A stretch of 64,000 bases of DNA from Nonomuraea jabiensis (GTDB taxonomy: Bacteria > Actinomycetota > Actinomycetes > Streptosporangiales > Streptosporangiaceae): NCBI RefSeq assembly GCF_014204795.1, contig NZ_JACHMB010000001.1, positions 13,048,501 to 13,112,500 on the forward strand, given 5' to 3'. How positions within the stretch are numbered: the stretch's first letter is position 1; each line of letters begins with the position of its first letter. The position numbers were made by a program, and so were the translations under genes. The notes under the pieces are model-generated. The model searched no databases. It was given only the letters and a program-made list of their open reading frames with translations, and was not told the DNA's origin. Below, piece by piece: positions 16,040 to 24,306 of this stretch.

Positions 16040-17128
16040 TCAGGTCGTGAGCCGCCACAAAGAAGTGATCTCGGCGGCGCGGGCCTCGTGCAGCGGGTCC
16101 TGCTCGTCCTTCGGCCGGTGGTGGCGGGGCGGGACGTCCAGGCGCCCGGCCACGCGCAGCCCCGCCCGCTCGAACGCGGCCAGCAGGTCGGCCCGGGTGC
16201 GCAGGCCGAGGTGCTCGGCCAGGTCGGACAGGACGAGCCAGCCTTCGCCGCCGGGCTCCAGATGCCCGGCCAGACCGTCGAGGAACCCGTTGAGCATCCG
16301 CCCGCCGGGATCGTAGACGGCCTGGTCGAGGGGCGAGACCGGCTTGGCGGGCAACCACGGCGGGTTGCACACGACCAGCGGCGCCCGGCCGGGCGGGAAG
16401 AGGTCGGCCTGCACGACCTCCACCCGGTCGTCCAGCCCGAGGCGGGCGAGGTTCTCCTCGGCGCACTCGACGGAGCGCTGGTCGAGGTCGGTGGCCACGA
16501 CCCGGCGCACGCCCCGTCTGGCCAGCACGGCGGCCAGCACGCCCGTGCCGGTGCCGAGGTCGAAGGCCAGCCGCCGGTCCTCCGGCAGCGGCGCCCGCGC
16601 GACCAGGTCGACGTACTCGCCCCTGATCGGCGAGAACACGCCGTGGTGCGGGTGGACGCGGGCCTCGAGCGCGGGGACGTAGACGCCCTTGTGCCGCCAC
16701 TCGTGGGCCCCGATCAGGCCGAGCAGCTCGCGCAGCTGCCCCACCGCCGGCGGAGCCTCGGCGCCGTACACCTCGGCGCACGCCTCGCGCACGTCCGGCG
16801 CCCTGCGCAGCGGCACCACGTGGCCTTCCGCGAACGGGATGAGCAGCATGCCCAGCGTGCGGGCGCGCTGGGACCGGGCCTGGCGGTAGCGGTGGAACCC
16901 GGCGCCGGGCGCGGCGGGCTTGCACCGGCGCCCCATGGCGGTCAGCAGCTGGCGGGCGTTCTGGAAGTCGCCCTGCCAGAGCAGCGCGGTGCCCTCGCAG
17001 GCCAGCCGGTAAGCGGTGTCGGCCGTCATCCGGTCGTCGGCCGTGACCACCCGCCTGGGTGGCGGGGCGCCCAGCGCCGAACGCCAGATCGCCGACCGTT
17101 CCTGCCCTGCCTCGCTCCAGTGGATCAT
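16040..17128 (-). CDS. Class I SAM-dependent methyltransferase with NPPW motif
   Basis: A 362-residue protein. The C-terminal ~190 residues form a Rossmann methyltransferase with FDLGTGTGVLAAVL (motif I) and VVCNPPWLP (motif IV), the NPPY/W signature of enzymes that methylate a planar NH2 of adenine, guanine or glutamine. The N-terminal ~170 residues (MTADTAYRLACEGTALLWQGDFQNARQLL and onward) are a helical extension seen in actinobacterial homologues. The target is unknown. The convergent regulator gene ends 10 bp away. Confidence 0.82.
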   Translation of the reverse strand: MIHWSEAGQERSAIWRSALGAPPPRRVVTADDRMTADTAYRLACEGTALLWQGDFQNARQLLTAMGRRCKPAAPGAGFHRYRQARSQRARTLGMLLIPFAEGHVVPLRRAPDVREACAEVYGAEAPPAVGQLRELLGLIGAHEWRHKGVYVPALEARVHPHHGVFSPIRGEYVDLVARAPLPEDRRLAFDLGTGTGVLAAVLARRGVRRVVATDLDQRSVECAEENLARLGLDDRVEVVQADLFPPGRAPLVVCNPPWLPAKPVSPLDQAVYDPGGRMLNGFLDGLAGHLEPGGEGWLVLSDLAEHLGLRTRADLLAAFERAGLRVAGRLDVPPRHHRPKDEQDPLHEARAAEITSLWRLTT

Positions 17129-17172
17129 CAGAACCCGACCGTTTCACATGCCGCGCCCGCGCGGCCACCCAT

Positions 17173-17307
17173 TTACGGCAACAGGCCGTCCACCAGGGCG
17201 CGCAGTCCCCGGGCGCAGGTGTCCCGCGCGGTCAACTCCTCCCACCGTACGCCCACCGCGCTGATCAGCGGAAACCCTTCAGGGTCCAGCGAGGAGGTCT
17301 GACCGGG
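17173..17307 (-). pseudogene. Remnant of a TetR-type C-terminus
   Basis: About 45 codons, closed by a TAA at 17173-17175, encode LDPEGFPLISAVGVRWEEL and then CARGLRALVDGLLP, the usual ending of a TetR/AcrR ligand domain. There is no start codon or HTH. It follows the tetR stop (17308-17310) directly and in the same frame, so it is either the tail of a deleted neighbouring repressor or an ancestral extension cut off by a TAG. Confidence 0.6.
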
Positions 17308-17829
17308 CTATCTTGCGCGCAGGGCGTCGAGGCTCAGCGTGAAGTGGCGGCGCCACCGCTCGGGATCGGCCTCCGCCACCCGGGAGTTGGCCATCATGAA
17401 GAACGCCAGGTCGATCGACCCGACGTCCGCCCGCAGCGCCCCCGCTCGCTGGGCCCGCTCGACCAGCCGGGCGATCAACCTGTTGACCTCGGACTCGTCG
17501 CTCCTGTGCGCCAGGCACACCAACTCGGTGAAGGCCCGGTCCCTGGCCTGGAGCTCGCACGTGCGCTCCAGGAACCGCACCAGCCCCTCCCAGGCGTCGG
17601 GCGCCTCCAGCGCCTGCCGGGCCAGCTCGGCCCAGCCGCTCACCTTCTCGTCGAGAAGCGCGTCGATGAGGTCGCCACGCTCGGGGAAGTGCCGGTAGAG
17701 CGTGCCGATCGCGACCCCGGCCCGCCTGGCCACGGCCTCCAAAGGCGCCTCGACACCCCGCTCGGCCAGCACCTCCCTGGCCGCCTCCACGAGGGCGTCC
17801 CGGTTGCGCTGCGCGTCACGGCGAATCAT
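17308..17829 (-). CDS. TetR family repressor
   Basis: A 173-residue TetR protein of the TetR_C_33 type. HTH: LEAVARRAGVAIGTLYRHFPERGDLIDALL (about 32-61); the C-domain ends WRRHFTLSLDALRAR, a normal terminus for this subfamily. It is divergent from the SDR gene across an 80-bp region holding two 15-bp operator-like palindromes, so it probably represses both genes. Confidence 0.9.
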   Translation of the reverse strand: MIRRDAQRNRDALVEAAREVLAERGVEAPLEAVARRAGVAIGTLYRHFPERGDLIDALLDEKVSGWAELARQALEAPDAWEGLVRFLERTCELQARDRAFTELVCLAHRSDESEVNRLIARLVERAQRAGALRADVGSIDLAFFMMANSRVAEADPERWRRHFTLSLDALRAR

Positions 17830-17848
17830 GTCTCCATCCTAATGAAGT

Positions 17849-17863
17849 CGAGGGTTATCCTCA
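17849..17863. promoter_or_regulatory. TetR operator candidate O1
   Basis: CGAGGGTTATCCTCA is an imperfect palindrome matching the perfect site O2 at most positions. Its centre is 30 bp from that of O2, about three helical turns, so two dimers could bind the same DNA face. Confidence 0.6.
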
Positions 17864-17878
17864 GGTTACGTGTTAACG

Positions 17879-17893
17879 TGAGGGTCACCCTCA
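17879..17893. promoter_or_regulatory. TetR operator candidate O2
   Basis: TGAGGGTCACCCTCA is a perfect 15-bp palindrome (7-1-7) located 16 bp before the SDR start codon, in the tetR/SDR divergent promoter region. Confidence 0.7.
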
Positions 17894-17909
17894 ACTTAAG
17901 GAGAGCCAC

Positions 17910-18575
17910 ATGAAGATCGCGATCATCGGCGCCGGCCCCGGCATCGGTCTGGCGGTCGCCCGCCGCTTCGGCCAGGAGGGCTTCGAGGTCTGCCTGGTCT
18001 CCCGCGACCAGGACCGCCTCGCCGCACTGGCCGCCCAGCTCGCAGGCGTCCGGGTCACCACCCACGCCGCCGACCTGACGGACGAGCGCTCGCTGGAGGC
18101 GGCCCTGGCGGACATCGGCCCGGTGGACGTCCTGGTCTACAACGGCGCGGGAGCGGTGCGGGCCCTCACCCCCGTGCTGGAGGTGACCAGGGAGAGCGCC
18201 CAGGACGCCTTCGACAGCGCGGTGCTCGGGGCGGTGACGGCGGTCCGCGCGGTCCTGCCGCCCATGCTGGCACGCGGCTCCGGCACCCTGCTCTTCACGT
18301 CGGGCATCTCGGCCGTCCACCCGCTGCCCTTCCTCGGCAACGTCGGCATCGCGGTGTCGGGCCTGCGCAACTACGCCCTGTCCCTGGCCGAGGCGCTCGC
18401 CGGCCGGGGCGTCCACGTGGGCCACGTGCCGATCTCCGCCGCCGTCGCCCCGGGCTCCCCCGCTTCCCCCGAAGCGGTGGCCGAGACCCACTGGCGCCTC
18501 CACACGGCCCGCGACCTCCACGAGGTCGTCCTCGGCGACCTGGCCACCGTCGAAGCAGCGATCAGCGCGCTTTGA
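17910..18575 (+). CDS. SDR family oxidoreductase
   Basis: A 221-residue short-chain dehydrogenase-like protein with the NAD(P) loop GAGPGIGLAVARRF (residues 7-20), an LVYNGAG strand and a SG-x-S-type region FTSGISAVHPLP. The usual YxxxK is not obvious: the expected position reads SGLRNYALSLAEAL, with Tyr but no Lys four residues on. It may therefore be an atypical or non-catalytic member. It is controlled by the divergent TetR through two operators; ribosome site AAGGAGAG. Confidence 0.8.
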   Translation: MKIAIIGAGPGIGLAVARRFGQEGFEVCLVSRDQDRLAALAAQLAGVRVTTHAADLTDERSLEAALADIGPVDVLVYNGAGAVRALTPVLEVTRESAQDAFDSAVLGAVTAVRAVLPPMLARGSGTLLFTSGISAVHPLPFLGNVGIAVSGLRNYALSLAEALAGRGVHVGHVPISAAVAPGSPASPEAVAETHWRLHTARDLHEVVLGDLATVEAAISAL

Positions 18576-18650
18576 TCAAGATTGTCGTAGGGCTTCGCTA
18601 GCGTCCGGGTTCGTTCATCCAAGTCGATCACGTCGTGAGAGAGGAATCCC

Positions 18651-20045
18651 GTGGGTTTATCCACAAAGATCGGGCGCCGGATTGCGGTGCTGGTGGCCGC
18701 TGTCGCCCTGGCCTCCGGCACCCTGGCCTCGGGAGCGCAGGCCGCCCCCACCCCGGTCGCTTTCGGCACGGTCTCCGCCTCCCCCAAGGCCCAATCCGGC
18801 GATTGCCCGACGGCCGTGACGCTGTCCACCACGGTCAAGGTCAAGGCGCCGGTGACGCTGAAGTACGCATGGACCTTCAGCGACGGAGACCGGAGCAGGG
18901 CCAGGACGTACAAGGTCGGCGGCAAGGGGCTCAAGACCGTCCGGCTGTCCACGTCGCTCAAGGTCACCGGCGACGCCCGCGGCTGGGGCGCGGTTCGCCT
19001 GGCCGGCCCGGTGAGGAAGACCTCCGGGAAGGCGGCGTTCTCCGTCACCTGCACCGGTGACGGGACGGGCACGGGCGACACCTGGGACAGCGTGACCACC
19101 TCCGCCGTGGGGGTCGGGGACACGCCGGCCGGCTCGCCCACGCCGGCTCCCACCGGGCAGGACGGCGAGACGCCCGCGCAGAACCTGGTCGGCAAGGCCA
19201 CCATCGCCTTCGAGCGGACCACCGCCTCGAAGTGCCCGGTGACCTTCAAGATCCACGGCTCCTTCGAGGGGCTTCCGGCCGGGGCGCAGACGGTCCAGTA
19301 CCGCGTCGTCGGCACCCAGGAGTGGAAGACCGTCAACGTGCCGGCCGACCACGGCACCGTCTTCACCACCGTGCTGGAGACGTTCGAGTGGGGCTGGGAG
19401 ACCGAGGAGAGCTCGATCCGGATCGAGGTCAACCAGCCGGACGGGCTCAGGTCCAACGTCATCCACTACTTCAAGTGCCACCCGCCGGTCGGCGGCGCGC
19501 AGGTCGGCGTCGCCGCCGAGGACATCGCGCTGACCGGCAACGGCGGCCCGCTGGCCGAGCTGGTCGCCGACGCCATGCTCGAGGCGGTCCAGTCGCTCTC
19601 CGGGGCGCAGGCCGCGCTCGTCAGCAAGTACGGCATGCGCAAGGGCCTGCAGGCCGGGCCGATCAAGTACGAGGACCTGTACGGCATCCAGCCCGCGGGC
19701 TTCGCCGTCGACGTGCGGACGGTGACCGGCGCGCAGCTCAAGAAGTTCCTCGTGCCGACGAGCCCGAACGCCGGAGTGGCGACCCCCTCGGCCGCGCTCC
19801 GCTACACGCTGAAGGACGGCGTGGTCACCGGGCTCACGCTCAACGGCACCCCGGTGTCCGACACCCAGGTGCTCAAGATCGCAATCAACTATCAGATGAG
19901 CGGCGGCTGGCAGGGCTTCCCGCAGTGGCAGGGGACCAGCGGCGTCTACTACGGCGGGCCGGACGACACGGGGGCGCTGGCGTCCTACATCGCCAACCAC
20001 TCGCCGGTCCAGGCGCCCGCGGGCGACCGCGTCACCGTGCAGTAA
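18651..20045 (+). CDS. Secreted protein with isolated 5'-nucleotidase C-terminal domain
   Basis: A 464-residue exported protein: signal peptide (residues ~1-32, ending SGAQAAP), two Ig-like modules each with paired cysteines (about 40-130 and 165-280), then a region matching the 5_nucleotid_C domain (about 285-455): GGPLAELVADAMLEAVQ, GPIKYEDLYGIQPAGFAVDVRTVTG, LRYTLKDGVVTGLTLNG. The N-terminal metallophosphatase domain of true 5'-nucleotidases is absent, so catalysis is unlikely; a substrate- or nucleotide-binding role is possible. The start is GTG 18651 after GAGAGAGGAATCCC. Confidence 0.75.
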   Translation: MGLSTKIGRRIAVLVAAVALASGTLASGAQAAPTPVAFGTVSASPKAQSGDCPTAVTLSTTVKVKAPVTLKYAWTFSDGDRSRARTYKVGGKGLKTVRLSTSLKVTGDARGWGAVRLAGPVRKTSGKAAFSVTCTGDGTGTGDTWDSVTTSAVGVGDTPAGSPTPAPTGQDGETPAQNLVGKATIAFERTTASKCPVTFKIHGSFEGLPAGAQTVQYRVVGTQEWKTVNVPADHGTVFTTVLETFEWGWETEESSIRIEVNQPDGLRSNVIHYFKCHPPVGGAQVGVAAEDIALTGNGGPLAELVADAMLEAVQSLSGAQAALVSKYGMRKGLQAGPIKYEDLYGIQPAGFAVDVRTVTGAQLKKFLVPTSPNAGVATPSAALRYTLKDGVVTGLTLNGTPVSDTQVLKIAINYQMSGGWQGFPQWQGTSGVYYGGPDDTGALASYIANHSPVQAPAGDRVTVQ

Positions 20046-20063
20046 GGCGTCATGAGTAGCGAT

Positions 20064-20091
20064 CGCCGGGCGGAGCGGGTTCCGCCCGGCG
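20064..20091. terminator. Bidirectional terminator hairpin
   Basis: CGCCGGGCGGA and its exact inverse flank a 6-nt loop between the convergent secreted-protein and LLM genes. Confidence 0.7.
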
Positions 20092-20092
20092 G

Positions 20093-20992
20093 TCAGTTGC
20101 CGCGTTCGGCGGTGACGAGCTCGCGGGTGGCCGGGGCGACCTCGGCCGCGAACAGCTCCATCACCGAGGGATCGTCCGCCATCAGGATGAACGTGCTGAC
20201 GCCGTGGTCCAGGGCGAGGCCGGCGAGCTCTTCCGCCCACTGGTCCGGCGGCCCGTCCAGCAGGCCGCGGCTGGAGCTTGCGAAGCGGCCCGAGAGGTTC
20301 AGCAGCCGGCGTACGTCGGCGGGCGAGCGGCCGGCGGACAGCGCGGCCTCGTCGATGTGCTTGTTGCCCTCCGTGAGGTCGCCGGGGCCGCCCTGCAGGT
20401 AGGACAGCGACGGCAGCCAGCCGTCGGCGGCGCGGCCGGTCAGCTTGAGCATCTTCGGCTTGTAGGCGCCGAGCCAGATCCCGATGTCATGGGCCGGCGC
20501 GGGGCCCCGCTTGGCGCCTTTGACCTGGTAGTACTCGCCGTCCACCCGGACGCCGCCCGGCTCGCCGGCCGCCCAGATCTCGCGGAAGATCCCGATCGCC
20601 TCCTCCAGCGCGTCCACGGCCTGGCCGGGGGACAGCCGCCGGCCGCCCATGGCCTCGATGGCGTCCCAGAACCCGCCCGCGCCGATGCCCAGCTCGAAGC
20701 GGCCGCCGCTGAGCAGGTCCAGGCTCGCCGCGCTGCGGGCCAGCACTGCGGGGTGCCGCAGCGGCAGGTTGAGCACGTTGCCGCTGAGCCGGACGCGCTC
20801 GGTGCGGGCCGCGACGTAGGACAGCAGGGTCCAGGTGTCGAGGAACTTCGGCTGGTACGGGTGGTCCTGGAAGGTCACCAGGTCCAGGCCGGCGCGGTCG
20901 GCCGCCACGGCCAGCTCCACCGCGTGCGTGGCGGGCTGCGCCGTGGGGGTGACGAACGCGCCGAACAGCAGGTCGTGCCCGTAGTCGGTCAT
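20093..20992 (-). CDS. LLM class flavin-dependent oxidoreductase
   Basis: A 299-residue luciferase-like TIM-barrel monooxygenase with VTFQDHPYQPKFLDTWTLLSYVAART and GGRFELGIGAGGFWDAIEAMGG, typical of F420- or FMN-dependent members. It is the second gene of an operon whose first gene is an LLM-BBE fusion; its ATG follows the fusion stop codon with no gap. The two LLM domains are clearly related (MxxYGHxLxFGxFxTP at both N-termini), so they probably arose by duplication and may form mixed oligomers (inference). Confidence 0.88.
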   Translation of the reverse strand: MTDYGHDLLFGAFVTPTAQPATHAVELAVAADRAGLDLVTFQDHPYQPKFLDTWTLLSYVAARTERVRLSGNVLNLPLRHPAVLARSAASLDLLSGGRFELGIGAGGFWDAIEAMGGRRLSPGQAVDALEEAIGIFREIWAAGEPGGVRVDGEYYQVKGAKRGPAPAHDIGIWLGAYKPKMLKLTGRAADGWLPSLSYLQGGPGDLTEGNKHIDEAALSAGRSPADVRRLLNLSGRFASSSRGLLDGPPDQWAEELAGLALDHGVSTFILMADDPSVMELFAAEVAPATRELVTAERGN

Positions 20993-23107
20993 CTATGACT
21001 CCTCAGGTCGGATGTTGAAGTTGTCGCGGAAGACGTTGTCCGGGTCGTACCGTGCCTTGAGCTCGCGCAACCGCCGCAGCGTGCCCGGCGGGAACGCGTC
21101 ACCCAGCCGCTCGGGGCGTCCGTCGGTCTCGAAGCTGAGGTAGAGGCCGTCGACGTACGGCTCCAGCCGGGCCCACTCCTTGTCCACCCGCTGCCGGTTC
21201 GCCCCGAACGCGATGACCGAGAAATTGGCCGAGCGGTGGGCGTAGGCGGTGGCGTCCGCGGGGACGTCGGCCACCGCGCCGCCGACCGAGCGGATCTGGA
21301 AGAAGTACACCGCGCCGCTGTGGATCAGCCGCGCCGCGGCGGCGGCGAACTCCGGGGTGATGTGCTCGACCAGCCCGGAGCGGGTGACCGGCTCCCCCTG
21401 GCCGTTGTGGCCGTCGCCGGCGGCATTGGCCATGACGGCGGCGTACGAGGTGATCACGACCTGCTGGTCGAGCAGCGGGGCGATGTCCGCCAGCGGCTGG
21501 AGCCGGTCGATGACGGTCTCCGGCACGCCCGCGTTGACCATGGCCATCACGTGCCCGGTCGCCGGACGTCCGGCGCGCGGCGGGCTCACGATGAGGAAGC
21601 TCGTCAGGTCGCGCGGGGCCGACTCCTGGACCGCGCCGAACCTTTCGAGGAACGTCGCCGTGTCCCGGGCGTCCATGACGAGCTGCGCCCACCCGACGTC
21701 GCCGATCTCGTCCACCTGGAACTCGAACGCCGTGACGACGCCGAAGTTCGCGCCCGCGCCGCGTACCGCCCAGAACAGGTCAGCGTTCTCCGTCTCGCTC
21801 GCCCGCACCACCGAGCCGTCGGCGAGCACCATCTCGACGGCGCGCAGGTGGTCGATGGTCAGGCCGTGGTCGCGGGCCAGGAACCCGAGGCCGCCCGCCG
21901 TGGCCAGGCCGCCGACGCCGACCCCGCCGTAGTCGCCGGAGCTGAGCGCCCACCCGTACGGCTCCAGGGCCGCGGCGACGTCCGTCCAGCGCGCGCCGGG
22001 GCCGACCCTGACCAGGCGGCTCTCCCGGTCGAGCACCTCGATGGAGTCGAGCCCGGACACGTCGACGACGATGCCGCCGTCGTTGGTGGAGCGGCCGCTG
22101 ATCCCGTGCCCGCCGCTGCGCACCCCCAACGGCAGGTGCGGGTGTGCCCGCGCGAACGCCAGCGCCTCGGCCACCTGGCCGGCGTCGCCCGGCCGGATGA
22201 CCAGCCCGGGCGCGCCGCCCCGCAGGTACGTCGACCTGACCCGCGCATATCCCGGGTCGCCCGGCTCGATCACCGGGAGGGACGCGGGCACCCGGTCGTA
22301 GTCGATCCCGGCCCGCCGCAGGGCGCGCACGGAGGCGCGGCGCAGCTGGCGGCCGGTCGGTCCCACGGCCTCGCGCAGCGCGGGCGCCACCTCCAGCGCG
22401 AACCGTTCGATGGCCGCCGGGTCGTCCGACATGAGGATGAAGGTCCCGATCCCGTCCTCGACGGCCAGCGGAAGGAGGTCCGCCACGCCGGACCCCGCCG
22501 GGACGTTGACCAGCCGGCGGATCTCGCGGGGATCGCGCCCGGCCGCCAGCGCGGCCTCGTCGATGAGCTTGTTCCCGGCCCGGATCCGGTCCGGCCCGCC
22601 CTCGTCGAGGGACACCAGCCAGCCGTCCGCCCGCTCCCCCACCAGCCGCAGCGCCCGCGCGCCGTCCCCACCCAGCCAGATCGGCACGTCGTGCGCGGCC
22701 GGCGGCCCCGGCTGCGCGCCCCCGAGCCGGTAGTGCTCGCCGACGAAGCGCAGCGGCCCGCCGTCGGCGTCCCACATGCCGCGGATCACGTCGATCGCCT
22801 CACCGGCCCCCGCGTCGGCCCCCAGCGCGAGCGACAGCCGGCTCCCGGACAGCAGGTCCAGGCTGGCCGCCGCGCGGGCGAGCACGGCGGGCGGGCGCAG
22901 CGCGAGGTCCAGGACGTTGGCCGACAGGCCCACCCGCGAGGTCCGTCCGGCCACCCACGACAGAAGCGTCCACGTGTCGAACGTGTCCGGATGATCCGGA
23001 AAGGTGACCAGGTCGTACCCCAGTTCCTCACTCCGGACCGCCAGCGACACGGCGTCGGCTCCGGGGGTGATGAACGTGCCGAACGTCAGTGGATGGCCGT
23101 AGTTCAT
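20993..23107 (-). CDS. LLM oxidoreductase fused to FAD-binding BBE oxidase
   Basis: A 704-residue fusion. Residues ~1-245 are an LLM-class flavin-dependent oxidoreductase. Residues ~260-700 are a VAO/berberine-bridge-type oxidase with APGLVIRPGDAGQVAEAL, GVRSGGHGISGRSTNDGG (His that usually bonds FAD covalently), GVGVGGLATAGGLGFLARDHGL and the C-terminal BBE motif ARYDPDNVFRDNFNI. The Cys of bicovalent BBE enzymes is absent. The start is ATG 23107 (MNYGHPL); upstream in-frame codons run into the operator. One chain thus carries two flavin sites that could act in sequence. It is divergent from marR. Confidence 0.88.
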   Translation of the reverse strand: MNYGHPLTFGTFITPGADAVSLAVRSEELGYDLVTFPDHPDTFDTWTLLSWVAGRTSRVGLSANVLDLALRPPAVLARAAASLDLLSGSRLSLALGADAGAGEAIDVIRGMWDADGGPLRFVGEHYRLGGAQPGPPAAHDVPIWLGGDGARALRLVGERADGWLVSLDEGGPDRIRAGNKLIDEAALAAGRDPREIRRLVNVPAGSGVADLLPLAVEDGIGTFILMSDDPAAIERFALEVAPALREAVGPTGRQLRRASVRALRRAGIDYDRVPASLPVIEPGDPGYARVRSTYLRGGAPGLVIRPGDAGQVAEALAFARAHPHLPLGVRSGGHGISGRSTNDGGIVVDVSGLDSIEVLDRESRLVRVGPGARWTDVAAALEPYGWALSSGDYGGVGVGGLATAGGLGFLARDHGLTIDHLRAVEMVLADGSVVRASETENADLFWAVRGAGANFGVVTAFEFQVDEIGDVGWAQLVMDARDTATFLERFGAVQESAPRDLTSFLIVSPPRAGRPATGHVMAMVNAGVPETVIDRLQPLADIAPLLDQQVVITSYAAVMANAAGDGHNGQGEPVTRSGLVEHITPEFAAAAARLIHSGAVYFFQIRSVGGAVADVPADATAYAHRSANFSVIAFGANRQRVDKEWARLEPYVDGLYLSFETDGRPERLGDAFPPGTLRRLRELKARYDPDNVFRDNFNIRPEES

Positions 23108-23125
23108 CCGAGCCCTCTCCAAAAA

Positions 23126-23141
23126 GGTTGATGCATCAACC
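23126..23141. promoter_or_regulatory. MarR operator
   Basis: GGTTGATGCATCAACC is a perfect 16-bp palindrome in the 50-bp gap between the LLM-BBE gene and marR. TTGATGCATCAA cores are common MarR-family sites. A TACTAG -10-like hexamer for marR follows at 23143-23148. Confidence 0.75.
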
Positions 23142-23157
23142 ATACTAGACTGTCGTC

Positions 23158-23619
23158 ATGTCCACGCTCTCCACCCGTCAGGCGGCCCAGTGGGCCAGCT
23201 ACCAGCGCATGCGCGTGCAGCTCACCGGGCGGATCAACCGGGAGCTGGCCGAGGCCACCGGCCTGTCGGAGGCCGACTACGAGATCCTCACCCACCTCAC
23301 CGAGTCGCCCGACGAGTCGATGCGGGCGCTGGCGCTGCGGTGCGGGCTGGCATGGGAGAAGAGCCGCCTGTCCCACCAGCTGCGCCGCATGGAGCAGCGC
23401 GGGCTGGTCACGCGCGCCGAGTGCGAGGAGGACAACCGGGGGTCGGTCATCCGGGTCACCGAGGAGGGCCGCCGGCTCGCCGCCGAGGCCAGGCTCCACC
23501 ACGAGAGGGCCGTCCGGCGCTACGTCGTCGACGTGCTGACCCCGGCCCAGCTGGAGGCGCTGGGCGCCATCGCCGAGACCGTGCTGGGCCGGCTCACGGA
23601 TGAGGAGCACCAGGCATAG
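23158..23619 (+). CDS. MarR family transcriptional regulator
   Basis: A 153-residue winged-helix regulator with DYEILTHLTESPDESMRALALRCGLAWEKSRLSHQLRRMEQRGLVTR (about 40-86) and the wing DNRGSVIRVTEEGRRL. It is divergent from the LLM-BBE operon over a perfect MarR palindrome, so it is very probably its repressor and autoregulator. The -10-like TACTAG is so close that the message may be leaderless. Confidence 0.9.
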   Translation: MSTLSTRQAAQWASYQRMRVQLTGRINRELAEATGLSEADYEILTHLTESPDESMRALALRCGLAWEKSRLSHQLRRMEQRGLVTRAECEEDNRGSVIRVTEEGRRLAAEARLHHERAVRRYVVDVLTPAQLEALGAIAETVLGRLTDEEHQA

Positions 23620-23903
23620 GACCCTGCTCGGCGACTTCCCCCTGACGTACCTGTACTTCCTGCTCCTGCTCGCCCCCACCTACGGCGGCGCCGCGGTGGC
23701 GATCCGCGAGGTGGCCAGGAGGAAGGGGCTCGGGGCGGCGCTGGTCGCCGGGCTGGTGTTCGAGCTGCAGACGGTGGTCGACGGGCTGCCGGTCTGGTCG
23801 ACCGTTGTCCCCCTCGCTCGACCTCGCCGGCCACCTGGTGTTCGGGCTGGGCGCCGTGGCGCTGCTGGGCGTGGCGCTTCAGAGGGTGAAGTCGAAGGTG
23901 TAG
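23600..23903 (+). pseudogene. Decayed membrane-protein gene
   Basis: The frame starting at ATG 23600 encodes a hydrophobic stretch (LTYLYFLLLLAPTYGGAAVAIREVARRKG) and then loses sense near 23800. The end of a membrane protein continues in another frame as SLDLAGHLVFGLGAVALLGVALQRVK, closed by TAG at 23901. At least one frameshift and a large internal loss are needed to explain this. It overlaps the marR 3' end and the 3' end of the DUF3224 gene. Confidence 0.5.
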
Positions 23904-24271
23904 GAGTGGGAGCCGTCAGGGGCGATGATGATGTCCATCTCGCCCCTGAGCCCCCGCAGCTCCCCCGTCGCCGAGTCGGGGACGACCGAGATTCTCAGCG
24001 ACTGCTCCCCGCGGTCGCTGACCGCGTTGTGCTGCACGACGAAGGCCCCCGCGCGGCCGTCGAGGGTGCCCTCGATGCGCTCCATCGCCACGTACGACCT
24101 CGAGTCCTCGACCTGCGTCGAGGCCGTCAGCAGGTGGACGACGCTGGTGGCCGTCAGGTCCCCGCGGAAGGTCTTGGACATGGTCACGAGCCCGATCGAG
24201 ACGCCGTCACGCTCCACGAAAGGCGGCTTGGCGTCCCAGCCTGCGGTGTCGAAGGTTCCCTTGGCGGTCAT
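23879..24271 (-). CDS. DUF3224 domain protein
   Basis: A 130-residue protein matching the DUF3224 family of small beta-barrel proteins: FRGDLTATSVVHLLTA, YVAMERIEGTLDGRAGAFVVQHNA and LRGLRGEMDIIIAPDGSHSYTFDF. Cytosolic, function unknown. The start is ATG 24271. It lies 35 bp after the LLM gene on the same strand, possibly in one transcript. Confidence 0.85.
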   Translation of the reverse strand: MTAKGTFDTAGWDAKPPFVERDGVSIGLVTMSKTFRGDLTATSVVHLLTASTQVEDSRSYVAMERIEGTLDGRAGAFVVQHNAVSDRGEQSLRISVVPDSATGELRGLRGEMDIIIAPDGSHSYTFDFTL

Positions 24272-24306
24272 GGCTCCATCATGCCGGTCATACCTGTCAG
24301 CTTCCG

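Noticed and set aside
17910-18575. SDR protein as a confident active dehydrogenase
   Set aside because: The glycine-rich NAD(P) loop is clear but the YxxxK catalytic pair is not visible, so activity is left open.
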